From assembly GCF_027627475.1 (NCBI RefSeq), contig NZ_CP115484.1, forward strand, positions 124,001 through 188,000: 64,000 nt of DNA, read 5' to 3'. This document shows, piece by piece, positions 34,501 through 43,100 of this stretch. The notes below the pieces were generated by a model that saw only the letters and a list, made by a program, of their open reading frames with translations, made no database searches and had not been told where the DNA came from. How positions within the stretch are numbered: position 1 is the stretch's first letter; every line of letters starts with the position of its first letter. The DNA is from Paenibacillus sp. SYP-B4298 (GTDB lineage Bacteria; Bacillota; Bacilli; Paenibacillales; Paenibacillaceae). The translations under genes were made by a program, and so were the position numbers.

Positions 34501-37500
34501 AGGAGCAGCTCGTGCGGATGTGGCAGGAGGTGCTCGGAGCCGAGAGGATCGGAGTGAAGGATAATTTCTTCGATCTGGGCGGTCATTCCCTGCGCGCGAC
34601 AGCGTTGGTCAGCAAGGTCTACAAGGAGCTGAACATTCATCTGCCATTGCGGGATGTATTCCAGTTTCCAACCATTGAGCAATTGGCTTTGGCGATGGAC
34701 AGAATGGAAGAGCAGGTGTATGCCTCCATTCCGCTCACCGAGGAGAAGGCATATTATCCGGTCTCATCAGCACAGAAGCGGTTATACATTCTGCAACAGT
34801 TGGAGGGCGCGGAGCAGAGCTACAACATGCCGGGGATGATGAGGCTAGACGGCGTGCTTGACCGCGACCGGCTTGAAGAAGCGTTCCGTCTTCTCATCGC
34901 GCGCCACGAGACATTGCGCACCGGCTTTGAGCTGGTGGATGGAGAGCCTGTGCAGCGGATTTATCCGCAGGTGGAATTCATGTTGGAGCATCGGCAAGCA
35001 AGCGACGAAGAAGCGCAGGAGGCGCTGCGTCATTTTGCCCGAGTGTTCGACCTGGGACAGCCGCCATTATTGCGCGCAGGTCTGCTGGAGCTGTCTCCAG
35101 AGCGACATCTGCTGCTGCTGGATATGCATCATATTATCTCCGACGGTGTGTCCGTGGATCTTCTGGTGGAGGAGCTTGTCCGCCTGTACGGCGGCGAGGA
35201 GCTGCCTGCGCTGCGGCTTCAGTATAAGGATTACGCGGTATGGCAGCAATCCGCAGCGCAACGCGAGCGTCTGAGCAAGCAGGAAGCCTACTGGCTGGAT
35301 CAGTTCAGCGGAGAGCTGCCAGTGCTGGAGCTGCCGACCGATTATGCGCGTCCTGCCGTGCAGCGCTACGAGGGTCATACGCTGCAGTTCCGTATGGATG
35401 CACAGACGAGCGAGGGCCTGAAGCGGATTGCGGCGGAAAACGGCGCGACGCTGTACATGGTATTAATTGCGGCCTATACGATTCTGCTGCACAAGTACAC
35501 AGGTCAGGAAGATATGGTCGTCGGCACGCCGATCGCAGGAAGGACACATGGCGATCTGCAGCCATTGATCGGGATGTTCGTCAATACGCTGGCGCTGCGT
35601 AGCTGTCCGGCTGGCGAGAAAACCTTCCTGTCGTATCTGGCGGAAGTCAAGGAAACGACCTTGAGTGCCTATGAGCACCAGGATTATCCATTTGAAGAGC
35701 TGATCGAGAAGCTGGAGCTGGCCCGCGATCTGAGTCGCAATCCGCTCTTTGACACGATGTTCTCGCTGCACACCTTGGAAAATAGAGCGTACCAGCTCGA
35801 TGGCCTTCGACTGGCTGTGTACCCGAACGAGCATTTGGTGTCGAAATTTGACCTAAGCCTCGACGTTATGGAGGGCAACGACAGCCTGGAATGCGCTCTT
35901 GAATACTCGACTGCCTTGTTCAAGCAAGCAACGATGGAACGGCTGGCGAAGCACTTCGTGCAATTGGTCACCGCAATTGTCGAAGATCCGGGCGCAAAGC
36001 TCGCATCGTTCGGCATCCTGACGCCGGAGGAGCAAGAGCAGGTTCAGCGTGTATTCAATCCAGAGACGGCGCCGCCAGAGCTGGAGAAGACCTTCCATCA
36101 GTTGTTCGAGGAGCAGGCGGAGCGCAGCCCAGAGGCGACGGCGGTGGTGTATGCGGACAAGCGTCTCACCTACCGTAAGCTGAATGAGCGCGCGAACCGT
36201 CTGGCGCGCAGGCTGCGAGGGCAAGGGGTGAAGCCGGATCAACTGGTCGGCATTCTGGCTGAACGGTCGGTGGACCTGCTGGTCGGGGTGCTGGCGGTAT
36301 GGAAGGCGGGAGGCGCCTATGTGCCGCTCGACCCGGAATACCCGTCTGACCGTATCCAGTTCATGCTGGAGGACAGCGGAGCGCAGGTGCTGCTGACGCA
36401 GACACATCTGGAGGAGCGCACGCGGGAGTGGCTGACGGAGGAGCAGACGCTGCAGGCCGTGCTGTGTCTGGACGATGAGACGCTGTACAGCGATGAGTAC
36501 ATCGAAGGGTACAACGACGGGATGGCAACGAAGCGAATCGGAGCCGGGTCGCTCGACGCAAGCGTACCGAGCGATACGCTAGGGCAGCAGGACGGCACGG
36601 ATGATCCGAGCTGCCAGAATCTTCCGCATGTCAACCAGCCGGGCGATCTGGCCTATGTGATCTATACGTCGGGGACGACCGGACGGCCGAAGGGTGTCAT
36701 GATCGAGCATCGCAGTCTGGTCAATACGGCGGACGGCTATCGGCGGGAGTACCGGCTGGGCGAGTTCCCGGTGCGGCTGCTGCAACTGGCGAGCTTCTCC
36801 TTCGACGTGTTCGTCGGGGATATCGCGCGGACGCTGTATAACGGCGGAACGATGGTCATCTGTCCGCAGGATGACCGGATCGATCCTGCCCGGCTGTACG
36901 CCTGGATTCGGGACGAGGAGATTACGCTCTTCGAATCGACGCCAGCGCTGATCGTGCCGTTCATGGGCTATATCGCGGAGCAGGGGCTGTCTCTGCCCTC
37001 GATGCAACTGCTGATTACGAGCTCGGATAGCTGCAGCGTGGGAGATTACCGCGAGCTGCAGGAGCGATTCGGTGCACAGATTCGCATCATTAACGCCTAT
37101 GGGGTAACGGAAGCGGCGATCGATTCGAGCTACTACGAGGAGCCGCTGGAGAAGCTGCCGCAGACAGGGAATGTGCCGATCGGCAAGGCGTGGCTGAACG
37201 CCCGGTTTGCGATTGTAGATGCGCATCTGAATCCGGTGCCGGTAGGCGTGCTGGGCGAGCTGTGCATTGGCGGAGCAGGCGTAGCGCGTGGCTACTGGAA
37301 TCAGCCGGAGCTGACGGAGGAGAAATTCGTGCCGAGTCCGTTCAAGGACGGGGAGCGTCTCTACCGGACGGGCGATCTGGCGAGATGGATGCCGGATGGG
37401 AACGTGGACTTTATCGGTCGGATCGACCACCAGGCGAAAATCCGGGGCTACCGGATCGAGATTGGCGAGATCGAGTCGCAGTTGCTGAAGGCCGAAGGCG

Positions 37501-39344
37501 TGCGGGAAGCGGTCGTGGTGGTGCGCGAGGACGCAGGCGGGGAGAAGGCTCTGTGCGCGTACTACACAGCGGAGGGCGAGCGCAAGGCGAGCGAGCTGAG
37601 AGCGGCGCTGTCGCAGGAGCTGCCAGGCTATATGATCCCGTCGTACTTCGTGCAGTTGGAGCGACTGCCGCTGACCGCGAACGGCAAGATCGACCGCAAG
37701 GCGCTGCCAGCACCGGAAGGCGGACAGCGGGGCGTGGAGCATGTGGCGCCACGGACAGCGCTGGAGGCGGAGCTGGTGCGCATCTGGCAGGAGGTGCTCG
37801 GAGCTGCGCAGGTGGGCATTCGCGACAACTTCTTCGAGCTCGGAGGCCATTCCTTGCGGGCGACCATGCTGGTCAGCAAGATTCACAAGGAGCTGCACGT
37901 GGAGCTGCCGCTGCGGGAGGTGTTCCGCCACGCGACAATCGAGGACATGGCCGGAGCGATCGATAGGATGGAGCAAGCGGAGCATGTGTCCATTCCTGTA
38001 GCTGAGGCGAGGGACTATTACCCGATGTCCTCAGCGCAGAAACGGCTGTATATTTTGCAGCAAACGGAGGGGGCTGAATTAAGTTATAACATGTCGGGCG
38101 CGCTGCTCCTTGGGGGGCCGCTCGATCGTGCGCGGTTCGAAGCCGCATTCCGCGCTCTGATCGCGCGTCATGAGACGCTGCGCACTGGATTCGGGCTGGT
38201 AGACGGCGAGCCGATGCAGCGGATCTACCCGCAGGTGGATTTTGCGGTGGAGTACAGGCAGGCAACGGAAGAGGAAGCCGAGGACATTGCACGACAATTT
38301 GTCCGCACCTTCGCTCTGGAGCAGCCTCCGCTGCTGCGGGTCGGGCTGGTTCAATTAGAGGAAGAACGCCATATTCTGTTGTTTGATATGCACCATATTA
38401 TCTCCGATGGCATCTCCATCAACCTTGTAATCGATGAGTTTATTCGCTTGTACAGCGGGGAGACGCTGCCCCCTCTGCGGATTCAATATAAGGATTATGC
38501 GGTATGGCAGCAGTCCGCAGCGCAGCGCGAGCGGATGAAGCGCCAGGAGGACTACTGGACGAAAGTGCTCAGTGGCGAGCTGCCACGCCTGGAGCTGCCG
38601 ACCGATTTTGCCAGACCGGCGATTCGCAGCTTTGAGGGAGCAGTGCTTGACATCGCCATCGACAAGCAGAGAAGCGAGGGGCTGCAGCGCATCGCCGAGG
38701 AAACCGGGTCAACCCTGTACATGGTGCTGTTGGCGGCGTATACGGTTCTGCTGCATAAATACTCCGGTCAGGAGGACATCATCGTCGGTGCGCCGATTGC
38801 GGGAAGAACGCATGCGGACGTAGAGCCGCTCATCGGAATGTTCGTTAATACGCTCGCGATCCGCAGCTATCCGGCGGGAGAGAAGATGTTCCTCTCTTAT
38901 CTGGAGGAGATGAAGGAAACGACCCTCCAAGCCTATGAGCACCAGGAGTATCCGTTCGAGGAGCTGCTGGAGAGGGTACAGGTGGCGTGGGAATTAAGCC
39001 GCAACCCGTTGTTTGATACCGTCTTTGTGTTGCAGAACACCGAAGACCGGAGTATCGGCGAGATTAGCGAGCTGAGCGTGGAACCGTTCATGCAGTATCA
39101 GACGATTGCCAGATTCGATCTGACCTTGGAGCTGAAGGTAGAGCAGGATGGCACGATTAGCGGCCAATTCGAATATTGTACAAAATTGTTCACCCCGAAC
39201 ATGGTTCGACATTTCGCCGAGGATTTATTGACGATTATTAGCCAGATTTGCGAGCAGCCTTACATCCTGTTGAACAAGATTTCGCTTACCCGTCATACGG
39301 AGCAAGAGCAGCTCCTTGAGGAGTTCATAGATTTTGCTTTTTAA
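31596..39344 (+). CDS. NRPS subunit 1: Cs-A(Thr)-T-C-A(Dab)-T-C
   Basis: 2582 residues. ATG 31596 follows AAGGGGAG by 5 bases. Domain order: starter condensation domain (YPLTQPQQRIWYTE, HH134-135 in MHHIVSDG), adenylation 1 (Thr), carrier (LGGHSLRA), condensation, adenylation 2 (Dab), carrier, and a complete condensation domain at the very C-terminus (FDMHHIISDG). The first domain resembles lipo-initiating domains that load a fatty acyl chain. The protein ends ..EEFIDFAF with no carrier after the last condensation domain, so that domain must work on the Ile module of subunit 2. No epimerisation domain is present. Confidence 0.95.
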   Translation: MKNNHVALYPLTQPQQRIWYTELLYPNRTIMTIIAIVKITGRIDVSVLKQAINKVIEQNDSFRIQLTTESEVPYQYVRDYEEKDLECLDLSKEQAEQRMLELRSIPLELLDAELYRFVIMRVGEEETWINFKMHHIVSDGISMNLAVNEMMEHYSNMTSGNSSPHKDNSYLDFIQVEHDYEQSERYQKDRNYWLDKFSTMPEVMSLKSYNPLAVDTGARVNRLMLEDELHRGVKAFCEEHKISIFTFFLSALYIYMHKVTNEQDVAIGTLYANRTTKKEKETIGMFVSTVATRMLVEPEQELLSFLKNVAKEQASILRHQRYPYNKIIQDLREVHRNQDVQRLFGVSIQYRPLSFFRMDEAVVQANQDYTEDSVNDFDIHVLDFVNDGKLSVDLYYRTQLFGEQEAKEINRRFVSILEHMIRSPYQTISELSLISEEEQRRLIADFNDTEAEYPREQTIHGLFEEQAERHPGAVAVEYEGERLTYRELNERANRLAHTLRGQGVGADQLVGIMAERSPSMVIGILAILKAGGAYVPIDPDYPEERIRYMLDDSGAQVLLLQSHLQDKAAFAGVSLLLDDEQTYAADGTNLASVNEPHDLAYVIYTSGTTGKPKGTLIEHRNVVRLLFNSRNLFDFGPADTWTLFHSFCFDFSVWEMYGALLYGGKLVIVPPMIAKHPAQFLHLLKERGVTILNQTPTYFYQLLREALAESGQTLSLRKVIFGGEALAPQQLKDWRKRYPATQLINMYGITETTVHVTYKEITEVEIAEGRSNIGRPIPTLKVYVLDANRRCVPAGVAGEMYVAGEGLARGYLNRPELTAEKFVDDPFTPGKRLYRSGDLARWLPDGNIEYMGRIDHQVKVRGYRIELGEVEAQLLKLESVQEAVVMAREDGSGEKQLCAYLVADKALTVSELRSWLLEELPGYMIPSSFVQLERMPLTANGKTDRKALPAPEGSVNTGAEYIAPRTPLEEQLVRMWQEVLGAERIGVKDNFFDLGGHSLRATALVSKVYKELNIHLPLRDVFQFPTIEQLALAMDRMEEQVYASIPLTEEKAYYPVSSAQKRLYILQQLEGAEQSYNMPGMMRLDGVLDRDRLEEAFRLLIARHETLRTGFELVDGEPVQRIYPQVEFMLEHRQASDEEAQEALRHFARVFDLGQPPLLRAGLLELSPERHLLLLDMHHIISDGVSVDLLVEELVRLYGGEELPALRLQYKDYAVWQQSAAQRERLSKQEAYWLDQFSGELPVLELPTDYARPAVQRYEGHTLQFRMDAQTSEGLKRIAAENGATLYMVLIAAYTILLHKYTGQEDMVVGTPIAGRTHGDLQPLIGMFVNTLALRSCPAGEKTFLSYLAEVKETTLSAYEHQDYPFEELIEKLELARDLSRNPLFDTMFSLHTLENRAYQLDGLRLAVYPNEHLVSKFDLSLDVMEGNDSLECALEYSTALFKQATMERLAKHFVQLVTAIVEDPGAKLASFGILTPEEQEQVQRVFNPETAPPELEKTFHQLFEEQAERSPEATAVVYADKRLTYRKLNERANRLARRLRGQGVKPDQLVGILAERSVDLLVGVLAVWKAGGAYVPLDPEYPSDRIQFMLEDSGAQVLLTQTHLEERTREWLTEEQTLQAVLCLDDETLYSDEYIEGYNDGMATKRIGAGSLDASVPSDTLGQQDGTDDPSCQNLPHVNQPGDLAYVIYTSGTTGRPKGVMIEHRSLVNTADGYRREYRLGEFPVRLLQLASFSFDVFVGDIARTLYNGGTMVICPQDDRIDPARLYAWIRDEEITLFESTPALIVPFMGYIAEQGLSLPSMQLLITSSDSCSVGDYRELQERFGAQIRIINAYGVTEAAIDSSYYEEPLEKLPQTGNVPIGKAWLNARFAIVDAHLNPVPVGVLGELCIGGAGVARGYWNQPELTEEKFVPSPFKDGERLYRTGDLARWMPDGNVDFIGRIDHQAKIRGYRIEIGEIESQLLKAEGVREAVVVVREDAGGEKALCAYYTAEGERKASELRAALSQELPGYMIPSYFVQLERLPLTANGKIDRKALPAPEGGQRGVEHVAPRTALEAELVRIWQEVLGAAQVGIRDNFFELGGHSLRATMLVSKIHKELHVELPLREVFRHATIEDMAGAIDRMEQAEHVSIPVAEARDYYPMSSAQKRLYILQQTEGAELSYNMSGALLLGGPLDRARFEAAFRALIARHETLRTGFGLVDGEPMQRIYPQVDFAVEYRQATEEEAEDIARQFVRTFALEQPPLLRVGLVQLEEERHILLFDMHHIISDGISINLVIDEFIRLYSGETLPPLRIQYKDYAVWQQSAAQRERMKRQEDYWTKVLSGELPRLELPTDFARPAIRSFEGAVLDIAIDKQRSEGLQRIAEETGSTLYMVLLAAYTVLLHKYSGQEDIIVGAPIAGRTHADVEPLIGMFVNTLAIRSYPAGEKMFLSYLEEMKETTLQAYEHQEYPFEELLERVQVAWELSRNPLFDTVFVLQNTEDRSIGEISELSVEPFMQYQTIARFDLTLELKVEQDGTISGQFEYCTKLFTPNMVRHFAEDLLTIISQICEQPYILLNKISLTRHTEQEQLLEEFIDFAF
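31610..34690 (+). other. NRPS module 1 (starter): Cs-A-T, predicted fatty acyl-Thr
   Basis: Pocket residues read against GrsA: D F W N I G M V H (K), from FDFSVWEM, VTILNQTPTY, KVIFGGEA and NMYGITETTVH. This is a standard Thr code. Approximate limits: condensation 31610-32930, adenylation 32965-34440, carrier 34475-34690. The adenylation region is repeated nearly base for base in modules 8 and 9. Confidence 0.85.
32932..34640 (+). repeat. Thr-unit repeat, copy 1 (others 57362-59065 and 61385-62960)
   Basis: Starting at TTCAACGATACCGA and running through the whole adenylation domain, the three copies are almost identical at DNA level, including silent positions. Differences are scattered single bases. 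Such identity over about 1.6 kb at 25-kb distances indicates recent duplication or ongoing gene conversion. Confidence 0.85.
34750..37970 (+). other. NRPS module 2: C-A-T, predicted Dab
   Basis: Pocket residues D V G E I S A I D (K), from FDVFVGDI, TLFESTPAL, LLITSSDS and NAYGVTEAAID. This matches the Dab codes of polymyxin synthetases and differs from common ornithine codes (DVGEIGSID). Approximate limits: condensation 34750-36050, adenylation 36085-37710, carrier 37740-37970. It has the longest version of a variable insert before the A3 motif. Confidence 0.8.
36051..37990 (+). repeat. Dab-unit repeat, copy 1 (others 43299-45135 and 54121-56025)
   Basis: Starting at GTATTCAATCCAGAGACGGC and running through adenylation and carrier domains, the three copies are near identical in DNA sequence except for a variable insert (36484-36635, 43732-43785 and 54556-54670) just before the A3 motif. 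Confidence 0.85.
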
Positions 39345-39360
39345 CTATCGTTCGCTGCAC

Positions 39361-39394
39361 GTGTGCGTGATGGGCGGTACGCCAGAGCGCACAC
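39361..39394. other. Nested hairpin between NRPS genes 1 and 2
   Basis: GTGTGCG (39361-39367) pairs with CGCACAC (39388-39394), and GGCG-gta-CGCC (39373-39383) forms an inner stem. It lies in the 104-bp gap between the first two NRPS genes. No T run follows, so it is more likely an RNA-stability or partial attenuation element than a terminator. Confidence 0.5.
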
Positions 39395-39448
39395 TGCCAG
39401 CGAAGACATACCGGGTACAACCAGATTTTTGCGGGAGAGAAGGAGACG

Positions 39449-40185
39449 ATGAACGTGGCATTTGAGAAAGAAGCCCTTTTTTGGAATGACAGGTTTGATG
39501 GTGACGACGTTACGCCTACGAAGCTGCCCTATAACAAATCGCCCAACCACGCTGCAGCGAAGGTACAGACGATAGCCGGCGAGCTGTCTGCGGAGGTATC
39601 GCAACAGATGATTCAGCTAAGCAGAGGCTCGAGCTTGGCGACATACATGGTGTTGTTAGCGGGCGTGCAATGCCTGCTGTACAAATATACGAGCGAGCAG
39701 ACGATCCTAATCGGCATGCCGGTAGTCAGCAAGCCGGGGGAAGCTTCAGGGTATATCAGCCCGGTCGTCATGCTCAAGGAGACGTTAAGCGCCGACCAGT
39801 CCTTCAAGGCGCTATTGAACCAGGTGAAGCTTTCCTTGACGGAGGCGATCAAGCATCAGAACATTCCGTTTCGGAGAATGACAGAACGGCTGGAGCTTCA
39901 ATATATCGACGGCGTTCCGGTCGTCAACACGCTTGTTTCCTTGAAGGAAATTCACACCGCGGATGTCAGTCAGCATGTCGTGACCGATCTAGCATTGCAG
40001 TTCTCGCTGGAGAACGGTCGGGTTAGCTACCAGCTTGCGTACAATGAGAATGTGTATCATGCATCCTTCATAAATCAGGCGATCCACCATCTGCATCGGC
40101 TGTTCGCGATCGTGCTGTCTACGCCCGAGCTGGAGATCGGCCAGGTAGATATGTTGCAGGATGCGGAGAAGCAGCAGTTGCTGCA
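39449..40185 (+). other. Half condensation domain at the start of NRPS 2
   Basis: About 245 residues, beginning at the point where normal condensation domains read ..QEAYWLxQxSGELP. Motifs C1 to C4, including the HHxxxDG catalytic site, are missing. C5 is degenerate (YISPVVML for IGMFVNT), C6 is kept in part, and C7 is degenerate. The 104 bp upstream cannot encode the rest. Catalysis must come from the complete domain at the end of NRPS 1. Confidence 0.85.
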
Positions 40186-43100
40186 CGCCTTCAATGAGAC
40201 GAGCACGGCGTACCCGCGTGAACGAACGATCCATCAGTTGTTCGAGGAGCAAGCAGAGCAAACGCCGGAAGCGGTGGCGGTCGTGTATGAGCAGGAGCAT
40301 CTGACCTATCGCGAGCTGAATGAACGGGCGAACCGACTGGCGCGGACATTGCGCGCAAGGGGAGTGCAGGCGGACGAGCTTGTCGGTCTGATGACAGAGC
40401 GCTCGCTGGAGATGATCGTTGGCATTATGGCGATCCTGAAGGCTGGCGGGGCTTATGTGCCGATTGATCCAGAGTATCCAGAGGAGCGCATCCGTTACAT
40501 GCTGGACGATTCGGGGGCGGGGGTGCTGCTGGCTCAGCGTGATCTGTACACACGGGCATCCTTTGACGGTGTCTGGATCGATCTGGACGATGAGGCTTCC
40601 TATGATGAGAACGGCTCGAATCTGGAGTCTGTCAACGGGCCGGAGCATCTGACCTATGTTATCTATACCTCAGGTACGACCGGTAAGCCCAAGGGCAATC
40701 TGACGACCCATCGCAACATTATTCGTGTCGTGCGCAACACCAACTACGTCAATGTGAACGAGAAGGACAGTGTGCTGCAATTATCCAGCTATTCCTTCGA
40801 CGGCTCGACATTCGATATTTTCGGAGCGCTATTGAATGGAGCCAGGCTGATTCTTGTCCCGAAGGACACGATGCTGGAAGTGGGGAAATTGGCGGATTTG
40901 ATCGAACAACAGCACATTTCGGTGATGTTTATAACGACTGCTTTTTTCAATGTGCTCATCGATATGAAGCCGGATTGCCTGCGTTACATCCGCGCGGTGT
41001 TGTTTGGCGGGGAACGAGTTTCTGTCAACCATGTGCGCAAAGCGCTGGAGCATCTGGGGCCGGGCAAAATCAAGCATGTGTACGGCCCGACGGAGAGCAC
41101 GGTATTTGCAACCTGTCATGATGTGAATGACGTACCTGAGGATACAATCACCGTTCCGATTGGACGGCCGATCAGCAACACGGCGATCTACATCGTCGAC
41201 GCACAGAACAGACCGCAGCCGCTTGGCGTTGCCGGGGAGCTGTGCGTGGCTGGTGATGGACTGGCCAGAGGCTATCTGAACCGTCCTGAGCTGACGGCGG
41301 AGAAATTCGCAGACAACCCGTTTGCGCCTGGCGAGCGGATGTACCGGACGGGCGACCTGGCCAGATGGCTGCCGGATGGCACGATCGAGTACGTGGGCCG
41401 GATCGATGATCAGGTGAAAATCCGCGGCTTCCGCATCGAGCTGGGCGAGATCGAATCGCATCTGCTGAAGCTGGGGGCGATCGAGAAGGCGACGGTCGTG
41501 GTTCGTGAAACCGAGGGAGGCGAGAAGCAGCTCTGCGCGTACTTCGTAGCGGACAGCAAGCTTATGCCTAGCGAGCTTAGAACCGTCCTGTCCCAAGAGC
41601 TTCCGGGTCATATGATCCCGACGTACTTCGTGCAGTTGGAGCAGATGCCGCTGACGACGAATGGGAAGGTGGATCGAAGAGCGCTTCCGGCTCCGGAGGA
41701 CAGCATGCAGATAGGGATGGACTATGTGGCGCCACGAACGCCGCTGGAGGCGAAGCTGGCCCACATCTGGCAGGAGGTGCTGGGGCTGGAGAGAGTCGGC
41801 ATCCAGGACAACTTCTTCGAGCTTGGCGGCCACTCGCTGCGCGCGACGACGCTCGTTGGCAGAATTCACAAGGAATTGAATGTCAGTCTGCCGTTAAAGG
41901 ATGTGTTCCGCTCGGCTACCGTCGAGAAGATGGCTGAAGCCATTCAGGGGATGGCGCAGCAGCAATACGAGGCGATTCCTCAGACAGAGGCAAGTGAGCA
42001 TTACCCGGTATCGTCCGCGCAGAAGCGGCTGTACATCCTGCACCAGCTCGAAGGGGCGGAGCAGAGCTACAACATGCCGGGAGCGCTGCTGCTGGAGGGG
42101 AGCCTTGAGAGGGAACGGCTGGAAGCAGCCTTCCACGCTCTGATCGCACGTCATGAGACGCTGCGCACCGGCTTCGAGCTTGTAGACGGCGAACCGGTGC
42201 AACGGGTCTACCCGCAGGCGGCATTTGCCGTGGAGTATATGGAGGCCACCGAAGCAGAAGCGGAGCGCAAGGTGCGTGAATTCATCCGTGCGTTCGATCT
42301 GAAGCAGCCACCGCTCCTGCGCGTAGGCTTGGTTCAACTGGCGGAGGAGCGCCACATCCTGCTTGTGGACATGCACCATATTATCTCGGACGGTGTGTCG
42401 GTGGATGTCCTCGTCGAGGAATTCGCCCGCCTGTATGGCGGTAAGGAGCTGCCTGCGCTGCGGATTCAGTACAAGGATTATGCGGTATGGCAGCAATCCG
42501 CAGCGCAGCGCGACCATCTCAAGCAGCAGGAGGGGTATTGGCTGAATCAGTTCAGCGGGGAGCTGCCGGTGCTGGAGCTGCCGACCGATTATGCGCGTCC
42601 TGCTGTGCAGCGCTACGAGGGGCGGACGCTGCAGTTCCGTCTGAATGCGGAGCAGAGCGAGGGCTTGAAGCGGATTGCAGCGGAGAACGGCGCGACGCTG
42701 TACATGGTATTGCTGGCGGCGTATACTGTCCTGCTGCACAAGTACACGGGTCAGGAGGATATCGTCGTCGGCACGCCGATCGCAGGAAGAACCCATGGCG
42801 ATCTGCAGCCATTGATCGGGATGTTCGTCAACACGCTGGCGCTGCGTAGCTGCCCGGCTGGGGAGAAGAGCTTCCTGTCTTATCTGGAGGAAATCAAGCA
42901 AACAACCTTGGGTGCGTATGAGCATCAGGATTATCCGTTTGAACAGTTGGTCGAAGCATTGCAGGTCGCGCGCGATCTGAGCCGCAGTCCGCTCTTCGAC
43001 ACGATGTTCTCGCTGCAAAACATCGAGAACAAGGCATTTGCGCTCGAGGGGCTTCGCCTGACGACGTTCCCGAGCGAGTACGGGATGTCCAAATTCGATC

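Noticed and set aside
33252-34682. Long open frames on the - strand and in other + frames across the NRPS genes (for example 33252-34682, 36579-37985, 43748-45136, 54596-56026)
   Set aside because: They lie wholly inside clearly coding NRPS sequence, recur at the same place in each repeated module, have low-complexity Arg/Leu/Gln-rich translations and lack ribosome binding sites.
36085-37710. Ornithine as substrate of modules 2, 4 and 7
   Set aside because: The pocket reads DVGEISAID rather than the usual ornithine DVGEIGSID, and a Dab aminotransferase gene lies in the same operon. Ornithine is not fully excluded without assay.
39345-39448. Frameshift or assembly error as the cause of the half condensation domain
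   Set aside because: The upstream protein already ends with a complete condensation domain and a proper stop, the gap is too short for a missing lobe, a strong ribosome binding site precedes the ATG, and the same arrangement occurs independently at the next junction.
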